Source: Acidimicrobiia bacterium
Lineage (GTDB): Bacteria; Actinomycetota; Acidimicrobiia; IMCC26256; PALSA-610
Direction: 5' to 3'
Length of the DNA stretch: 64,000 bases
Assembly (NCBI GenBank): GCA_036271555.1
Contig: DATBAK010000010.1
Span: 186,001 to 250,000, forward strand
Shown here: positions 8,331 to 16,137 of the stretch, piece by piece
Position numbering within the stretch: the first letter of the stretch is position 1
How the letters are laid out: each line of letters opens with the position of its first letter
Made by a program: the position numbers and the translations under genes
The notes under the pieces: model-generated
The model's input: only the letters and a program-made list of their open reading frames with translations
The model's database searches: none
What the model was told of the DNA's origin: nothing

Positions 8331-9434
8331 TCAGAGCTCGACGCGCCGGCCCTCGATCCAGACCGCCCGGACCTGGAGCGTCTCGCGGTCGAGGGCCACG
8401 AAGTCGGCGCGCCGGCCGGGTTCGAGGCGTCCCCGGTCGGCAAGGCCCAGTACCTCGCAGGGGATCGTCGCCGCCATCTCCACCGCCCGGGCGAGCGGCA
8501 CGCCCAGCCCGACGACGTTGCGCACGGCCACGTCCATCGGCGCGACCGCGCCCGCGAGCGTGCCGTCGGCGAGCCGGGCTGCGCCGTCGCGCTCCGACCA
8601 TTCGAGCGAACCGCCGACGGCGACCGCGTCGGTCACGATCGCGACCGAGCGCTTCGCCGCGATCGCGACACGCAGTGCCGCGGGGTGCACGTGCACGAGG
8701 TCGGCGATGACCGACGGCGTGAGGCGCGGGTCGTCGAGCGCCGCGCCTGCCACTCCCGGCTCACGGTGATGCAACGGACCCATCCCGTTGAAAAGGTGCG
8801 TCACGAGGCGCGCGCCGGCGTCGGCTGCGGCGCGCGCCTCGTCGTACGTCGCGGTGCTGTGCCCGATCGCGACCACGACGCCCGCGTCGTGCAGCATTCG
8901 AGTCGCGCGCAATCCCTCGTCGGCCTCGGGTGCGAGCGTCACCACGCGGACGACTCCGGGCAAGGTGTCGAGCACACCCCGCAGCCACGGCTCGTCGACC
9001 GGACGCAGGTGCTCGAGCACGTGCGCGCCGGGCGCGCCGCCGAGGAACGGGCCCTCGAGGTGCACTCCGACGACGGCCGTCTCGTGCTCACGCGTGGCGT
9101 TGCGCAACGTCGCGGCGATCGTCAGCGGCTCGACGTACGAGGCGAGCGGTGCCGATACGAGCGTCGGGCAGCACGCCGTCACACCGTGGCGCGCCTGCAC
9201 GCGCAGCGCGGCGCGCCACCCGTCGACGTCGGCGCGTGCGAAGTCGACCGCGCCGACGCCGTTGATCTGGACGTCGACGAAGCCCGGTACGAGCACCGCG
9301 CCGTCGACGCTGTCGGCACCCACACGCGGCCCCGCACCGACCGCGGTGATGACGCCGTCTTCGTGCTCGACCCACGCGGGCGAGTCGACCGCGAGCCCGT
9401 CGGCGACGATGCCCGCGCCCGCGACGACGGTCAT
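8331..9434 (-). CDS. nagA: N-acetylglucosamine-6-phosphate deacetylase
   Basis: Deacetylates GlcNAc-6-phosphate to glucosamine-6-phosphate in amino-sugar recycling. This amidohydrolase-fold protein of 367 residues has HLEGPFLGG, IGHSTATYDEA, THLFNGMGPLHHREPG and the catalytic Asp in IVTDAVAVGG. ATG 9434 overlaps the stop of the upstream glycosyltransferase by 4 bp (ATGA). It is the last gene of an operon with a GH84 glycosidase and a GT2, so the operon probably handles GlcNAc-containing material. No N-terminal export signal is present; it acts in the cytoplasm. Confidence 0.95.
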   Translation of the reverse strand: MTVVAGAGIVADGLAVDSPAWVEHEDGVITAVGAGPRVGADSVDGAVLVPGFVDVQINGVGAVDFARADVDGWRAALRVQARHGVTACCPTLVSAPLASYVEPLTIAATLRNATREHETAVVGVHLEGPFLGGAPGAHVLEHLRPVDEPWLRGVLDTLPGVVRVVTLAPEADEGLRATRMLHDAGVVVAIGHSTATYDEARAAADAGARLVTHLFNGMGPLHHREPGVAGAALDDPRLTPSVIADLVHVHPAALRVAIAAKRSVAIVTDAVAVGGSLEWSERDGAARLADGTLAGAVAPMDVAVRNVVGLGVPLARAVEMAATIPCEVLGLADRGRLEPGRRADFVALDRETLQVRAVWIEGRRVEL

Positions 9435-10186
9435 TCGCGACGCGACGTCCGCAGCACGAACCAGAGGCGGGCGAGCCCGAACAGCGTGCGGGGGATGCGG
9501 CGCGCGACCGGCGTGCGCGCGGGCCGCAGCTCCTCGACGTCGACCGGGATCTCGGCGACCGCGAGACCGGCTCGCTCGGCGCGCAGGATGAGCTCGGTGT
9601 CGAAGAGGTCGCGCCCGAAGCGACAGCGCGCGACGACGGGCAGCAACGGCGCGCGCCGCAACGCCTTCATGCCGTGCGTGTCGCTCACCGTGAGACCGAA
9701 GCCGACGCGCAGCATGGTCGAGAACGTCGCGGTCACCATGCGCCGGGTCCAACTCCGGCGGTCCTCGGCGCCCGGCGCGCGCTTCGAGCCGACGACGATC
9801 GTCGCCGGCGAGTCCGCGTCGCGCAGCCGGGCCAACGCCTGCTGAACGAACGCGACGTCGTAGTAGTCGCAGTCGAAGTTCACGACGACCTCGCCGAGCG
9901 CGGAGAGCAAGCCGGCGCGCAACGCTTCGCCGTAGTCGGCGGTCGCGAGGTGGATCACGCGCACCTCGGGCTCGTCGGCTGCGACCTTGCCGGCGCGCTC
10001 CTCCGTGTCGTCGGTCGACCCGTTCTCGACGACGACGACCTCGAAGCGCTCGCCGGAGCCGCGCATCCCGCCGAGCACCGTCGCGAGCGACTGCTCGATG
10101 ATCGTCGCCTCGTTGTACGCGGGCATGACGACACTGATCGCGATCGGCAACGCCTCGCCGTCGTCCGCCGCCGGCTGATCGCTCAC
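9431..10186 (-). CDS. GT2 family glycosyltransferase, dolichyl-phosphate mannosyltransferase-like
   Basis: A 251-residue GT-A fold protein: SVVMPAYNEATII begins the nucleotide-sugar site, then VVVENGSTDDT, and NFDCDYYD supplies the metal-binding D-x-D. Length and the lack of long C-terminal membrane helices fit the soluble DPM1/polyprenyl-phosphate glycosyltransferase group. Donor and acceptor cannot be read from sequence. GTG 10186 overlaps the GH84 stop (GTGA), and its own stop overlaps nagA (ATGA). The two tight overlaps mark a three-gene operon. Confidence 0.88.
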   Translation of the reverse strand: MSDQPAADDGEALPIAISVVMPAYNEATIIEQSLATVLGGMRGSGERFEVVVVENGSTDDTEERAGKVAADEPEVRVIHLATADYGEALRAGLLSALGEVVVNFDCDYYDVAFVQQALARLRDADSPATIVVGSKRAPGAEDRRSWTRRMVTATFSTMLRVGFGLTVSDTHGMKALRRAPLLPVVARCRFGRDLFDTELILRAERAGLAVAEIPVDVEELRPARTPVARRIPRTLFGLARLWFVLRTSRRE

Positions 10187-11787
10187 GGCAGACGCCGATC
10201 GCGCATCGGGAGCTCTTCGCCGGGACGCACGCGCGTCACGAGGCGCCCCGACCGCAGCAGCGCCATCGCGCCGCGCCCGTCGAAGGTCCCGTCCGCCGCG
10301 ACCGCCCGCTCGTTCCCGTCGACCATCACCCGTACCGTCTCGTCGGCTGCTTCCCGCCAGCGCTCGTACTCCCGGAGCGCGATGCGGGACAACCAGTCGA
10401 CCACGTTCGCGTCCTCCCACAGCGTCATGCCGACGTCGACGGCGGGACGGCCGTCCTCGGTCTGCACCACCGCGGGATAGATCACGAACCGCGGGCCGAA
10501 CACCACCTCGCGATTGGCCCGAGCGCCGGACCACGCGAACACGAGCCCGAACACGAGCTGGAGCAGGGCCTCCGCGTCGGGCGCCGCGGCGCGACCGGTG
10601 CCGTCGGCCTCGATGACGCCGACCGGCCGGGTGCCCTGGAGCAATCGCACCGCCGCGAGCGCGGCCGCGACCTCACGACCGCCGGCGGCTACCCACGCCG
10701 CGACCTCCTCGGCGAGCGCGTCGGTCGCCGGCCAGTCGGTCAGCGCCGCCTTTGTTGCCCGCAGCGCGGCGCTCAACGCACGCGCCGCGCTCGCCCAGCC
10801 CGGGCCCTCGGCCTCCTCGTCGAGCGCGGTCACCAGCGTCGCGAGCTCGAGCGCAGCGGGTGCACGCAGCGGCCCGTCGGCGCAGGCGTGCGCGAGGACC
10901 CGCAACGAGTCGTGCCGATCACCGCCGACGGCCGCGATCGCCGCCTCCCATCCCGCGTCGGCATCGCACGCATCGGGATCGCACAGGAACGCCATCGCGC
11001 TCGCGAGCGCGACCAGAGAGGCGTGCGGCTGCGTCATCGGGTTGAGCAGCACGCCGCCGAGCCGGTCCGCGAGCGCAGGCGCGCGCCCTTCGTACGGGCC
11101 GAGGTGCAGCCGCGCGCTCATCGTCCCGTCGTTGACCGGATAGTTGTCCCAGAGGATGACCGCGTGCGGCGCGACGGCCGCGGTCCACGCAGCGGCGTCG
11201 GCCTCGGTGATCGTGGGGGAGCACACGGTCGGACCGGTCCAGAGCAACGACACGGCGTCGGGCACGCCGGCCGCGAGCTCGCCGAGATAGGGCGACGGGC
11301 GCGTGCCGACGTACTCGGTCGGACACACCGTCAGCTGCGCGGCCGCGCGGCGATCGCGCAACCAGCCGTACAACCATGTCGTGAGCGCAGCCTGGCGCGG
11401 CGCGAGGTCGGGAGCGAGCGGAATGTCGTCGAGCGCGAGCACGACCCACTCGACGCCCGCGTCGAGCAGCGGCGAGAGCTTCGCTTCGAGCTGCTCGCGA
11501 TCCGACGGCGACTCGTAGTCGATATCGAGGCCGGGCGAGATCGCGAACCCGAACTGCACGCCGAGCGCGCGCGCGAACGACGCGAGCTCGCCGAGCGCGC
11601 GCTGCTCGTCGTAGGGATACGGCTCGCGCCAGCGCGCGCGATGGAACGGATCGTCCTTCGGCGCGTACACGTACGCGTTCATCCCTCGCGGCGCGAGGAA
11701 CGAAAGGACTTCACGGCGTGCCTCGTGCGTCCACGGAGGGCCGTAGAAGCCCTCGACGATTCCGCGCAGGCGGAAGTCACGGGGCAC
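10183..11787 (-). CDS. GH84-type beta-N-acetylglucosaminidase
   Basis: A 534-residue protein of the O-GlcNAcase/hyaluronidase-like GH84 family. RGIVEGFYGPPW at residues 8-19 is the family's opening signature, MNAYVYAPKDDP lies at 36-47, and the catalytic aspartate pair is in VLALDDIPL at about 120-121, consistent with substrate-assisted catalysis. No signal peptide is visible, so the enzyme seems cytoplasmic and may cleave imported GlcNAc conjugates. Start GTG 11787 sits 6 nt after a TAGCCT box. It heads the GH84-GT2-nagA operon and diverges from the acyl-CoA synthetase gene. Confidence 0.9.
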   Translation of the reverse strand: MPRDFRLRGIVEGFYGPPWTHEARREVLSFLAPRGMNAYVYAPKDDPFHRARWREPYPYDEQRALGELASFARALGVQFGFAISPGLDIDYESPSDREQLEAKLSPLLDAGVEWVVLALDDIPLAPDLAPRQAALTTWLYGWLRDRRAAAQLTVCPTEYVGTRPSPYLGELAAGVPDAVSLLWTGPTVCSPTITEADAAAWTAAVAPHAVILWDNYPVNDGTMSARLHLGPYEGRAPALADRLGGVLLNPMTQPHASLVALASAMAFLCDPDACDADAGWEAAIAAVGGDRHDSLRVLAHACADGPLRAPAALELATLVTALDEEAEGPGWASAARALSAALRATKAALTDWPATDALAEEVAAWVAAGGREVAAALAAVRLLQGTRPVGVIEADGTGRAAAPDAEALLQLVFGLVFAWSGARANREVVFGPRFVIYPAVVQTEDGRPAVDVGMTLWEDANVVDWLSRIALREYERWREAADETVRVMVDGNERAVAADGTFDGRGAMALLRSGRLVTRVRPGEELPMRDRRLP

Positions 11788-11793
11788 GGCGGT

Positions 11794-11799
11794 AGGCTA
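11794..11799 (-). promoter_or_regulatory. -10 box of the GH84-GT2-nagA operon (leaderless)
   Basis: TAGCCT on the minus strand, 6 nt before GTG 11787, inside the 39-bp gap between two divergent genes. Confidence 0.5.
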
Positions 11800-11826
11800 C
11801 CGGCCGCCTCCAGGGGGGTTGATCGA

Positions 11827-13383
11827 ATGAACGCCGCGCCCGACGTGCTCGCGGTCCATGCCGAGAACCAGGGCGACGCGGTCGCGGTGATCGTCGACGG
11901 CAGCGGTGGTGCACGCGCGTCGACGACGACGTTCGCGGCGCTGAACGCGATGGTGAACCGGCTCGCGAACGGTCTGCTCGCACGCGGCGCGCAGCGCGGT
12001 CAACGGCTCGTCTGGTGCGGCCCGAACTCGCTCGAGGTGATCGCGACGATCCACGCGGCGCGCAAGCTCGGGCTCGTCGCGGTGCCGCTGTCGTATCGCT
12101 TCAACGCGGAGGAGATGGCCTACGTCATCGACAACTCCGACGCGACGCTCGTCGTCGCCGACGCGGAGTTCGCGCCGCTCGCGGCGTCGGTGCGCGGCGA
12201 GCTCGGCAAAGTCCGCCATTTCGTGAGCTTCGGCGGCCCGACTCCCGAGGGCTTCGAAGACTGGGACGCGGTGCTCGCGGGGCAATCCGACGCCGAGCCG
12301 CCGCCGGTCGCCGCGTCCGAAGCCGGCGCGCAGATGATCTACACGTCGGGCACGACCGGAAAGCCGAAGGGCGCGTTGCGCACGTCGACCGACCGCGCGC
12401 TCGTGTTCGCGCTCCTCGCGGAGCTGAACCTGCTGCACGAGCACGCTGTCCACCTCACGACCGGCCCGCTGTACCACTCGGGCCCGCTCGCCTTCGCGTC
12501 GCTCTCGCACACCCTCGGCGCGCCGATCGTCGTGCTCCGCAAGTTCGATCCCGTCGCGTGGATCCGCCTCGTACGCGAGCACCGCGTCACGAACACCTTC
12601 TCCGCGCCCACACAGGTGAAGCGCATCGTGAGCCTTCCGGCCGAAGAGCTCGCGAAGGCCGACATGAGCAGCATGATCACGCTCATCGCGAACGCGGCGC
12701 CGGTGCCGTACGCGTTGAAGGAGGAAGTCTTCGAGAAGCTCGGCACGACGTTCCTCTTCGAGGTGTACGGCTCCACCGAGCTCGGCGTCGACACCGTGCT
12801 GAAGCCCGAGGATCAGCTTCGCAAGCCGGGTTCGTGCGGCAAGCCCTACGGCGGCATCGAGCTGCGTGCGGTGCGCGACGACGGCACGAACTGCGACCTC
12901 GGCGAGCCCGGCGAGCTCTTCGTCCGCACCACTCTCGCGATGGACGGCTACCACCGCACCGCCGAGCAGCTCACCGAGATCGCGGGCAGTGAGTGGAAGT
13001 CGGTCGGCGACATCGCGTACCTCGACGACGAAGGGTTCGTCTACATCTGCGACCGCAAGAAGGACATGATCATCTCGGGCGGCGTGAACATCTATCCCGC
13101 CGAGATCGAGGCCGTGCTCTACGGCCACCCGTACGTGCTCGACGTCGCGGTGTTCGGCATCCCCGACGACGAATGGGGCGAGCGCGTGCACGCGATCGTG
13201 CAGGCGAAGGCGGGCACGACGATCGACCTCGAGGAGCTGCGCGCGTTCGCGGAGGAACGACTCGGTGGCTACAAACGTCCGCGCGCGTACGAGCTGCGCG
13301 ACTCGCTGCCCCGCACCGATTCCGGCAAGCTGCTCAAGCGCGTGCTGCGCGACGAGTACTGGCAGGGCCGCAGCAAGGTCTGA
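11827..13383 (+). CDS. Acyl-CoA synthetase (AMP-forming)
   Basis: Activates a carboxylic acid, probably a fatty acid, to its CoA thioester through an acyl-AMP. The 518-residue protein has the P-loop-like MIYTSGTTGKPKGA, the YGSTE motif, GDIAYLDDEGFVYICDRKKD, SGGVNIYPAEIE, and the C-terminal catalytic Lys in PRTDSGKLLKR. It starts at ATG 11827 behind a run of six G 9 nt upstream. It is monocistronic: the GH84 operon diverges upstream, and an inverted repeat lies just after the stop. Substrate chain length cannot be told from sequence. Confidence 0.93.
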   Translation: MNAAPDVLAVHAENQGDAVAVIVDGSGGARASTTTFAALNAMVNRLANGLLARGAQRGQRLVWCGPNSLEVIATIHAARKLGLVAVPLSYRFNAEEMAYVIDNSDATLVVADAEFAPLAASVRGELGKVRHFVSFGGPTPEGFEDWDAVLAGQSDAEPPPVAASEAGAQMIYTSGTTGKPKGALRTSTDRALVFALLAELNLLHEHAVHLTTGPLYHSGPLAFASLSHTLGAPIVVLRKFDPVAWIRLVREHRVTNTFSAPTQVKRIVSLPAEELAKADMSSMITLIANAAPVPYALKEEVFEKLGTTFLFEVYGSTELGVDTVLKPEDQLRKPGSCGKPYGGIELRAVRDDGTNCDLGEPGELFVRTTLAMDGYHRTAEQLTEIAGSEWKSVGDIAYLDDEGFVYICDRKKDMIISGGVNIYPAEIEAVLYGHPYVLDVAVFGIPDDEWGERVHAIVQAKAGTTIDLEELRAFAEERLGGYKRPRAYELRDSLPRTDSGKLLKRVLRDEYWQGRSKV

Positions 13384-13402
13384 GCAGTCAGGAGGAACGG
13401 CC

Positions 13403-13455
13403 CGCACCTTGCGACAATCGATGTCCCGTTCGGGCACTCACGGTCGCAAAGTGCG
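13403..13455 (+). terminator. Long inverted repeat after acyl-CoA synthetase, possible terminator
   Basis: Arms at 13403-13415 and 13443-13455 pair over 13 bp with one mismatch. The 27-nt loop contains a second small hairpin, CCCG-TT-CGGG. No T-run follows, so intrinsic termination is uncertain; a protein-binding or structured RNA role is also possible. The rest of 13384-13523 shows nothing recognisable. Confidence 0.4.
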
Positions 13456-13523
13456 ACGGGTCGACGAGATGACCGCGGTCACCGGCCGGCTCGGATCCGT
13501 CGGCATCTTCGTGTGCCTCGGCA

Positions 13524-13760
13524 TCACCGCGACTTCGAGCGTCGGGGCCACCGGTTTCCCACGAGCCAGAGCAGCAGACCCACGCCGGCGACGATGAATC
13601 CAGGGGCGAACCGGCCGGGATGCGTCGGCTCGGAGTACACGCCGACCATGAACCCCGCGAGCAATATGCCGAGCACGAAGATCGCCGCGCCGAGCTTCTC
13701 CGTCACGTTCCGCGGTCGTCGCGGCGGAGCCGCTCCCCGGCCTCTCGCCGTCGTAGGCAT
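13524..13760 (-). CDS. Small membrane protein with two helices
   Basis: A 78-residue product with a basic N-terminus (TTARGRGAAPPRRPRN), a first membrane helix (LGAAIFVLGILLAGFMVGVY) and a second one (FIVAGVGLLLWLVGNRW) ending in a basic tail. ATG 13760 was chosen because longer starts (13778, 13913) add unlikely sequence or run into the methyltransferase gene. No family is recognised and the function is unknown. It converges with the acyl-CoA synthetase gene. Confidence 0.6.
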   Translation of the reverse strand: MPTTARGRGAAPPRRPRNVTEKLGAAIFVLGILLAGFMVGVYSEPTHPGRFAPGFIVAGVGLLLWLVGNRWPRRSKSR

Positions 13761-13884
13761 GCCGCCCAGTCTGACCATGGTTATCGAATCGTCAATCTGA
13801 CGCGTCGCGCCGAGCGGCAGCAGCGTGTGCCTTCCACTCATCGGGTCTGGACTGGAGTGTTCGACGAAGCGCCGCGGACAGCCG

Positions 13885-14583
13885 TCAGGTACGGATGAGC
13901 CCGAGCTGAACACGAGGTCCGTAGCCGTCCCAGTTCTCAGTCAGCCGCTGCTCCTTCACGACGAAGCCGATACGCCGAAGAGTGTCGACGAGGCATGGCA
14001 GCGTCAGCCAGAAAGACGCGTCGGACAAGCCGGACAGCGTGTCGGTGTCGGTGTGTCGCGTCGGTTGATCCGGTTGCTCGGCATACCAGCAGCCGACGTA
14101 GCCCTCGAACGTCGCGTCCTCGGTCGCGCTGACCTGCGTGTCGAGAAAGAATTGGTCGGTGACCTTGCCGACCTCCTCGAGGAGGTGCCATGGCCGCATG
14201 AGGTGGTAGAGCAAGCCGCCACAGAACACGGCGTCGAAGGCGCCGAAAGGATCGAGCAGCGCGCGTTCGAGATCGGCCTGCCGGAACTCGATGTTCCCGC
14301 GACCGAGAAGCTCCGCTGCGAGCTTGGCGCGTGCGATGTTGCCGGCACGCGCTTCGACGCCGACGAGACGCTCAACGAAGCCGGGCGCAGCGAGCTGCAC
14401 GGAATGGCCGCCTTCGAGCGATCCGAGCTCCAGAATCGTCGCTGGTCGCGCGAACCACGCGTAGAAGAGCGCGACGCGAGCGTCGTCATCGTAGGAAGCG
14501 TCGCCGCCATAGTGCTTCCCATCGACCGTGAACCGCGTGTACCACGGTCGCAACGCGTCGAAGCGCTCCTGAATGTCACCCAC
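13885..14583 (-). CDS. SAM-dependent methyltransferase
   Basis: A 232-residue class I methyltransferase. Motif I is ILELGSLEGGHS near residue 50, then VGVEARAGNIARAK (motif post-I) and FDAVFCGGLLYHLMRPWHLLEEV (motifs II/III). The substrate is unknown. The start is GTG 14583, 6 nt after a TATTGT box, so probably leaderless. It reads away from the DUF222-HNH gene. The 14596-14893 gap upstream holds no gene. Confidence 0.82.
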   Translation of the reverse strand: MGDIQERFDALRPWYTRFTVDGKHYGGDASYDDDARVALFYAWFARPATILELGSLEGGHSVQLAAPGFVERLVGVEARAGNIARAKLAAELLGRGNIEFRQADLERALLDPFGAFDAVFCGGLLYHLMRPWHLLEEVGKVTDQFFLDTQVSATEDATFEGYVGCWYAEQPDQPTRHTDTDTLSGLSDASFWLTLPCLVDTLRRIGFVVKEQRLTENWDGYGPRVQLGLIRT

Positions 14584-14589
14584 GACGCG

Positions 14590-14595
14590 ACAATA
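14590..14595 (-). promoter_or_regulatory. -10 box of the methyltransferase gene (leaderless)
   Basis: TATTGT on the minus strand, 6 nt before GTG 14583. Confidence 0.5.
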
Positions 14596-14893
14596 CCGAC
14601 CGCGATTACCCGCATCGTCGATGACGCTCCGAGCGGCAGATCGGTGGGGTCCACGACGTGTCTCGAAGCCGCGCCGCGCCGAGGTCGGCGGTACGGAACA
14701 CCGACAGGGACGCCTCCTGACGCAGCGAGCAGCTGGTCGTCAGTGGTGACGACGCCGACCTGTTAAGGCTATGCACCCGACCGTTCAGTGGGAGGCGCGC
14801 TGCAGCTCGCCGATCGAGAGCCGGGCCAGCGGGGACTTCGAACCGAGCGCGATGCGCGAGGCCACATCGAGCCGATAAACATTGAGGTTTTAC
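14596..14893. other. Intergenic stretch with no recognised gene
   Basis: About 300 bp between the divergent methyltransferase and DUF222-HNH genes. No reading frame here has convincing protein features, and I see no tRNA or hairpin of note. It could be decayed sequence, since DUF222-HNH genes often lie in variable regions, but that is a guess. Confidence 0.4.
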
Positions 14894-14922
14894 TTGCCGC
14901 ACGAACGTGTGTTCGGTATGAT
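14894..14922 (+). promoter_or_regulatory. Promoter of the DUF222-HNH gene, leaderless
   Basis: -35 TTGCCG (14894-14899), a 17-bp spacer and -10 TATGAT (14917-14922). The start codon GTG 14929 begins 6 nt after the -10 box, so the transcript should start at or next to the codon. This is the most consensus-like promoter in the window. Confidence 0.75.
14902..14915. promoter_or_regulatory. LexA (SOS) box
   Basis: The perfect 14-bp palindrome-like site CGAACGTGTGTTCG matches the actinobacterial/Gram-positive LexA consensus (CGAAC-N4-GTTCG). It fills the spacer between the -35 and -10 boxes, where a bound repressor would block polymerase. Confidence 0.8.
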
Positions 14923-14928
14923 GAGGGA

Positions 14929-16110
14929 GTGTTGCAGGGCCTGACTTCCGCAGTCGATCTCGTCGTCGATGCCGAGCTCGAAGAGCTGTGCGACGCCGCA
15001 GTTCGCGACGAGTTCGTCGGGTTGTGCCGCGAGTTGGATCGATTGGAGCATCGTCGGGCGCAGCTGCTGGCGGTGATCCATCGGCGGGGGATACCGGATG
15101 CGGTGGGCGCCGTCTCGACGCCGATGTGGGCGCAGCACCAGACCGGCCTGCCTGCGCGCGATGCGCGCGACGCGTTGAACGCGAGCCTGGCCTGCGAGTC
15201 GCTGCGCTTGACCGGGAAGGCGTGGGCACAGGGCGAGATGTCCGCGCACGCGGCGCGTGCGATCTGTCGCGCCGTACCCGCAGGGCATGAGGGCGCGTAT
15301 CTCGAGATCGAGGAGACCCTCGTCGACTTCGCGGCGACGAACGACTGGCGCAGCTTGAACGCGTCGATCGCGTACGCGCGTCGATGCGCCGACGCGTTGG
15401 ATGATCGCGAGCCGTCCGATCTGAACGGGCTGCGTCACTCCAAGGTCGGCGACCGGTGGGTCACGAACGGCGACCTCGACGATCTCGCCGGCACGACCGT
15501 CGACGACGCGCTGCGTTCTGCGACCGACGAGCCGACCGCGGGCGATCTCCGCTCGCCGGTGAAGCTGCGCGCCGACGGGCTCGTGCGCATCGCGCGCTTC
15601 TGGCTCGATCACAAGGATCTGCCGGTCGAAGGCGGCGAGCGACCGCACGTGAGCATCGTCGAGACGTGGGACACGATCCGCGCCGGATTGCCGAGCGCGA
15701 GCGGGATCGGCCCGTCGCTGAGTCCGGCCGATCTCGCCGCGCTGCTGTGCGACGCGCGGATCGAGCGGATCATCACCGATCCGAAGTGCCGCCCGCTCGA
15801 CATCGGCCGGTTGGCGCACAATCCGACGAAAGCGATGCGACGGGCGGTGACCGCGCGGGATCGCTGCTGCCGGTTCCCCGGGTGTGACCGGAGACCGAGC
15901 TGGTCCGACCTGCATCACGTGCGCGCGTGGATGGAAGGCGGCGAGACGAAGGTCGCGAACCTCGTGCTGCTGTGTCCGTACCACCATCACCTGATCCACC
16001 GAAGAGGGTGGCGGACCACCTTCGACGGGGTGACGTTCACAGTGTTCAAACCCGACGGCGAGATCTTGGGCGCCACCCGGAACGCCGGCATCGCACGCGC
16101 TCGGAACTGA
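14929..16110 (+). CDS. DUF222 and HNH endonuclease domain protein (13E12 repeat family type)
   Basis: A 393-residue protein with an N-terminal DUF222 region (about 20-250) and a C-terminal HNH nuclease motif: CCRFPGCDRRPSWSDLHHV, then NLVLLCPYHHHLIHRRGW. The two Cys-x4-Cys-type pairs and the His cluster fit a zinc-supported HNH fold. The mycobacterial relatives (13E12 family) are known to be LexA-controlled, which matches the box seen here. Start GTG 14929 is set by the promoter; the upstream extension to 14788 crosses the promoter and is rejected. Target DNA and biological role are unknown. Confidence 0.88.
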   Translation: MLQGLTSAVDLVVDAELEELCDAAVRDEFVGLCRELDRLEHRRAQLLAVIHRRGIPDAVGAVSTPMWAQHQTGLPARDARDALNASLACESLRLTGKAWAQGEMSAHAARAICRAVPAGHEGAYLEIEETLVDFAATNDWRSLNASIAYARRCADALDDREPSDLNGLRHSKVGDRWVTNGDLDDLAGTTVDDALRSATDEPTAGDLRSPVKLRADGLVRIARFWLDHKDLPVEGGERPHVSIVETWDTIRAGLPSASGIGPSLSPADLAALLCDARIERIITDPKCRPLDIGRLAHNPTKAMRRAVTARDRCCRFPGCDRRPSWSDLHHVRAWMEGGETKVANLVLLCPYHHHLIHRRGWRTTFDGVTFTVFKPDGEILGATRNAGIARARN

Positions 16111-16137
16111 TGGTCGGCCGATACGCTCCGCGACTCG

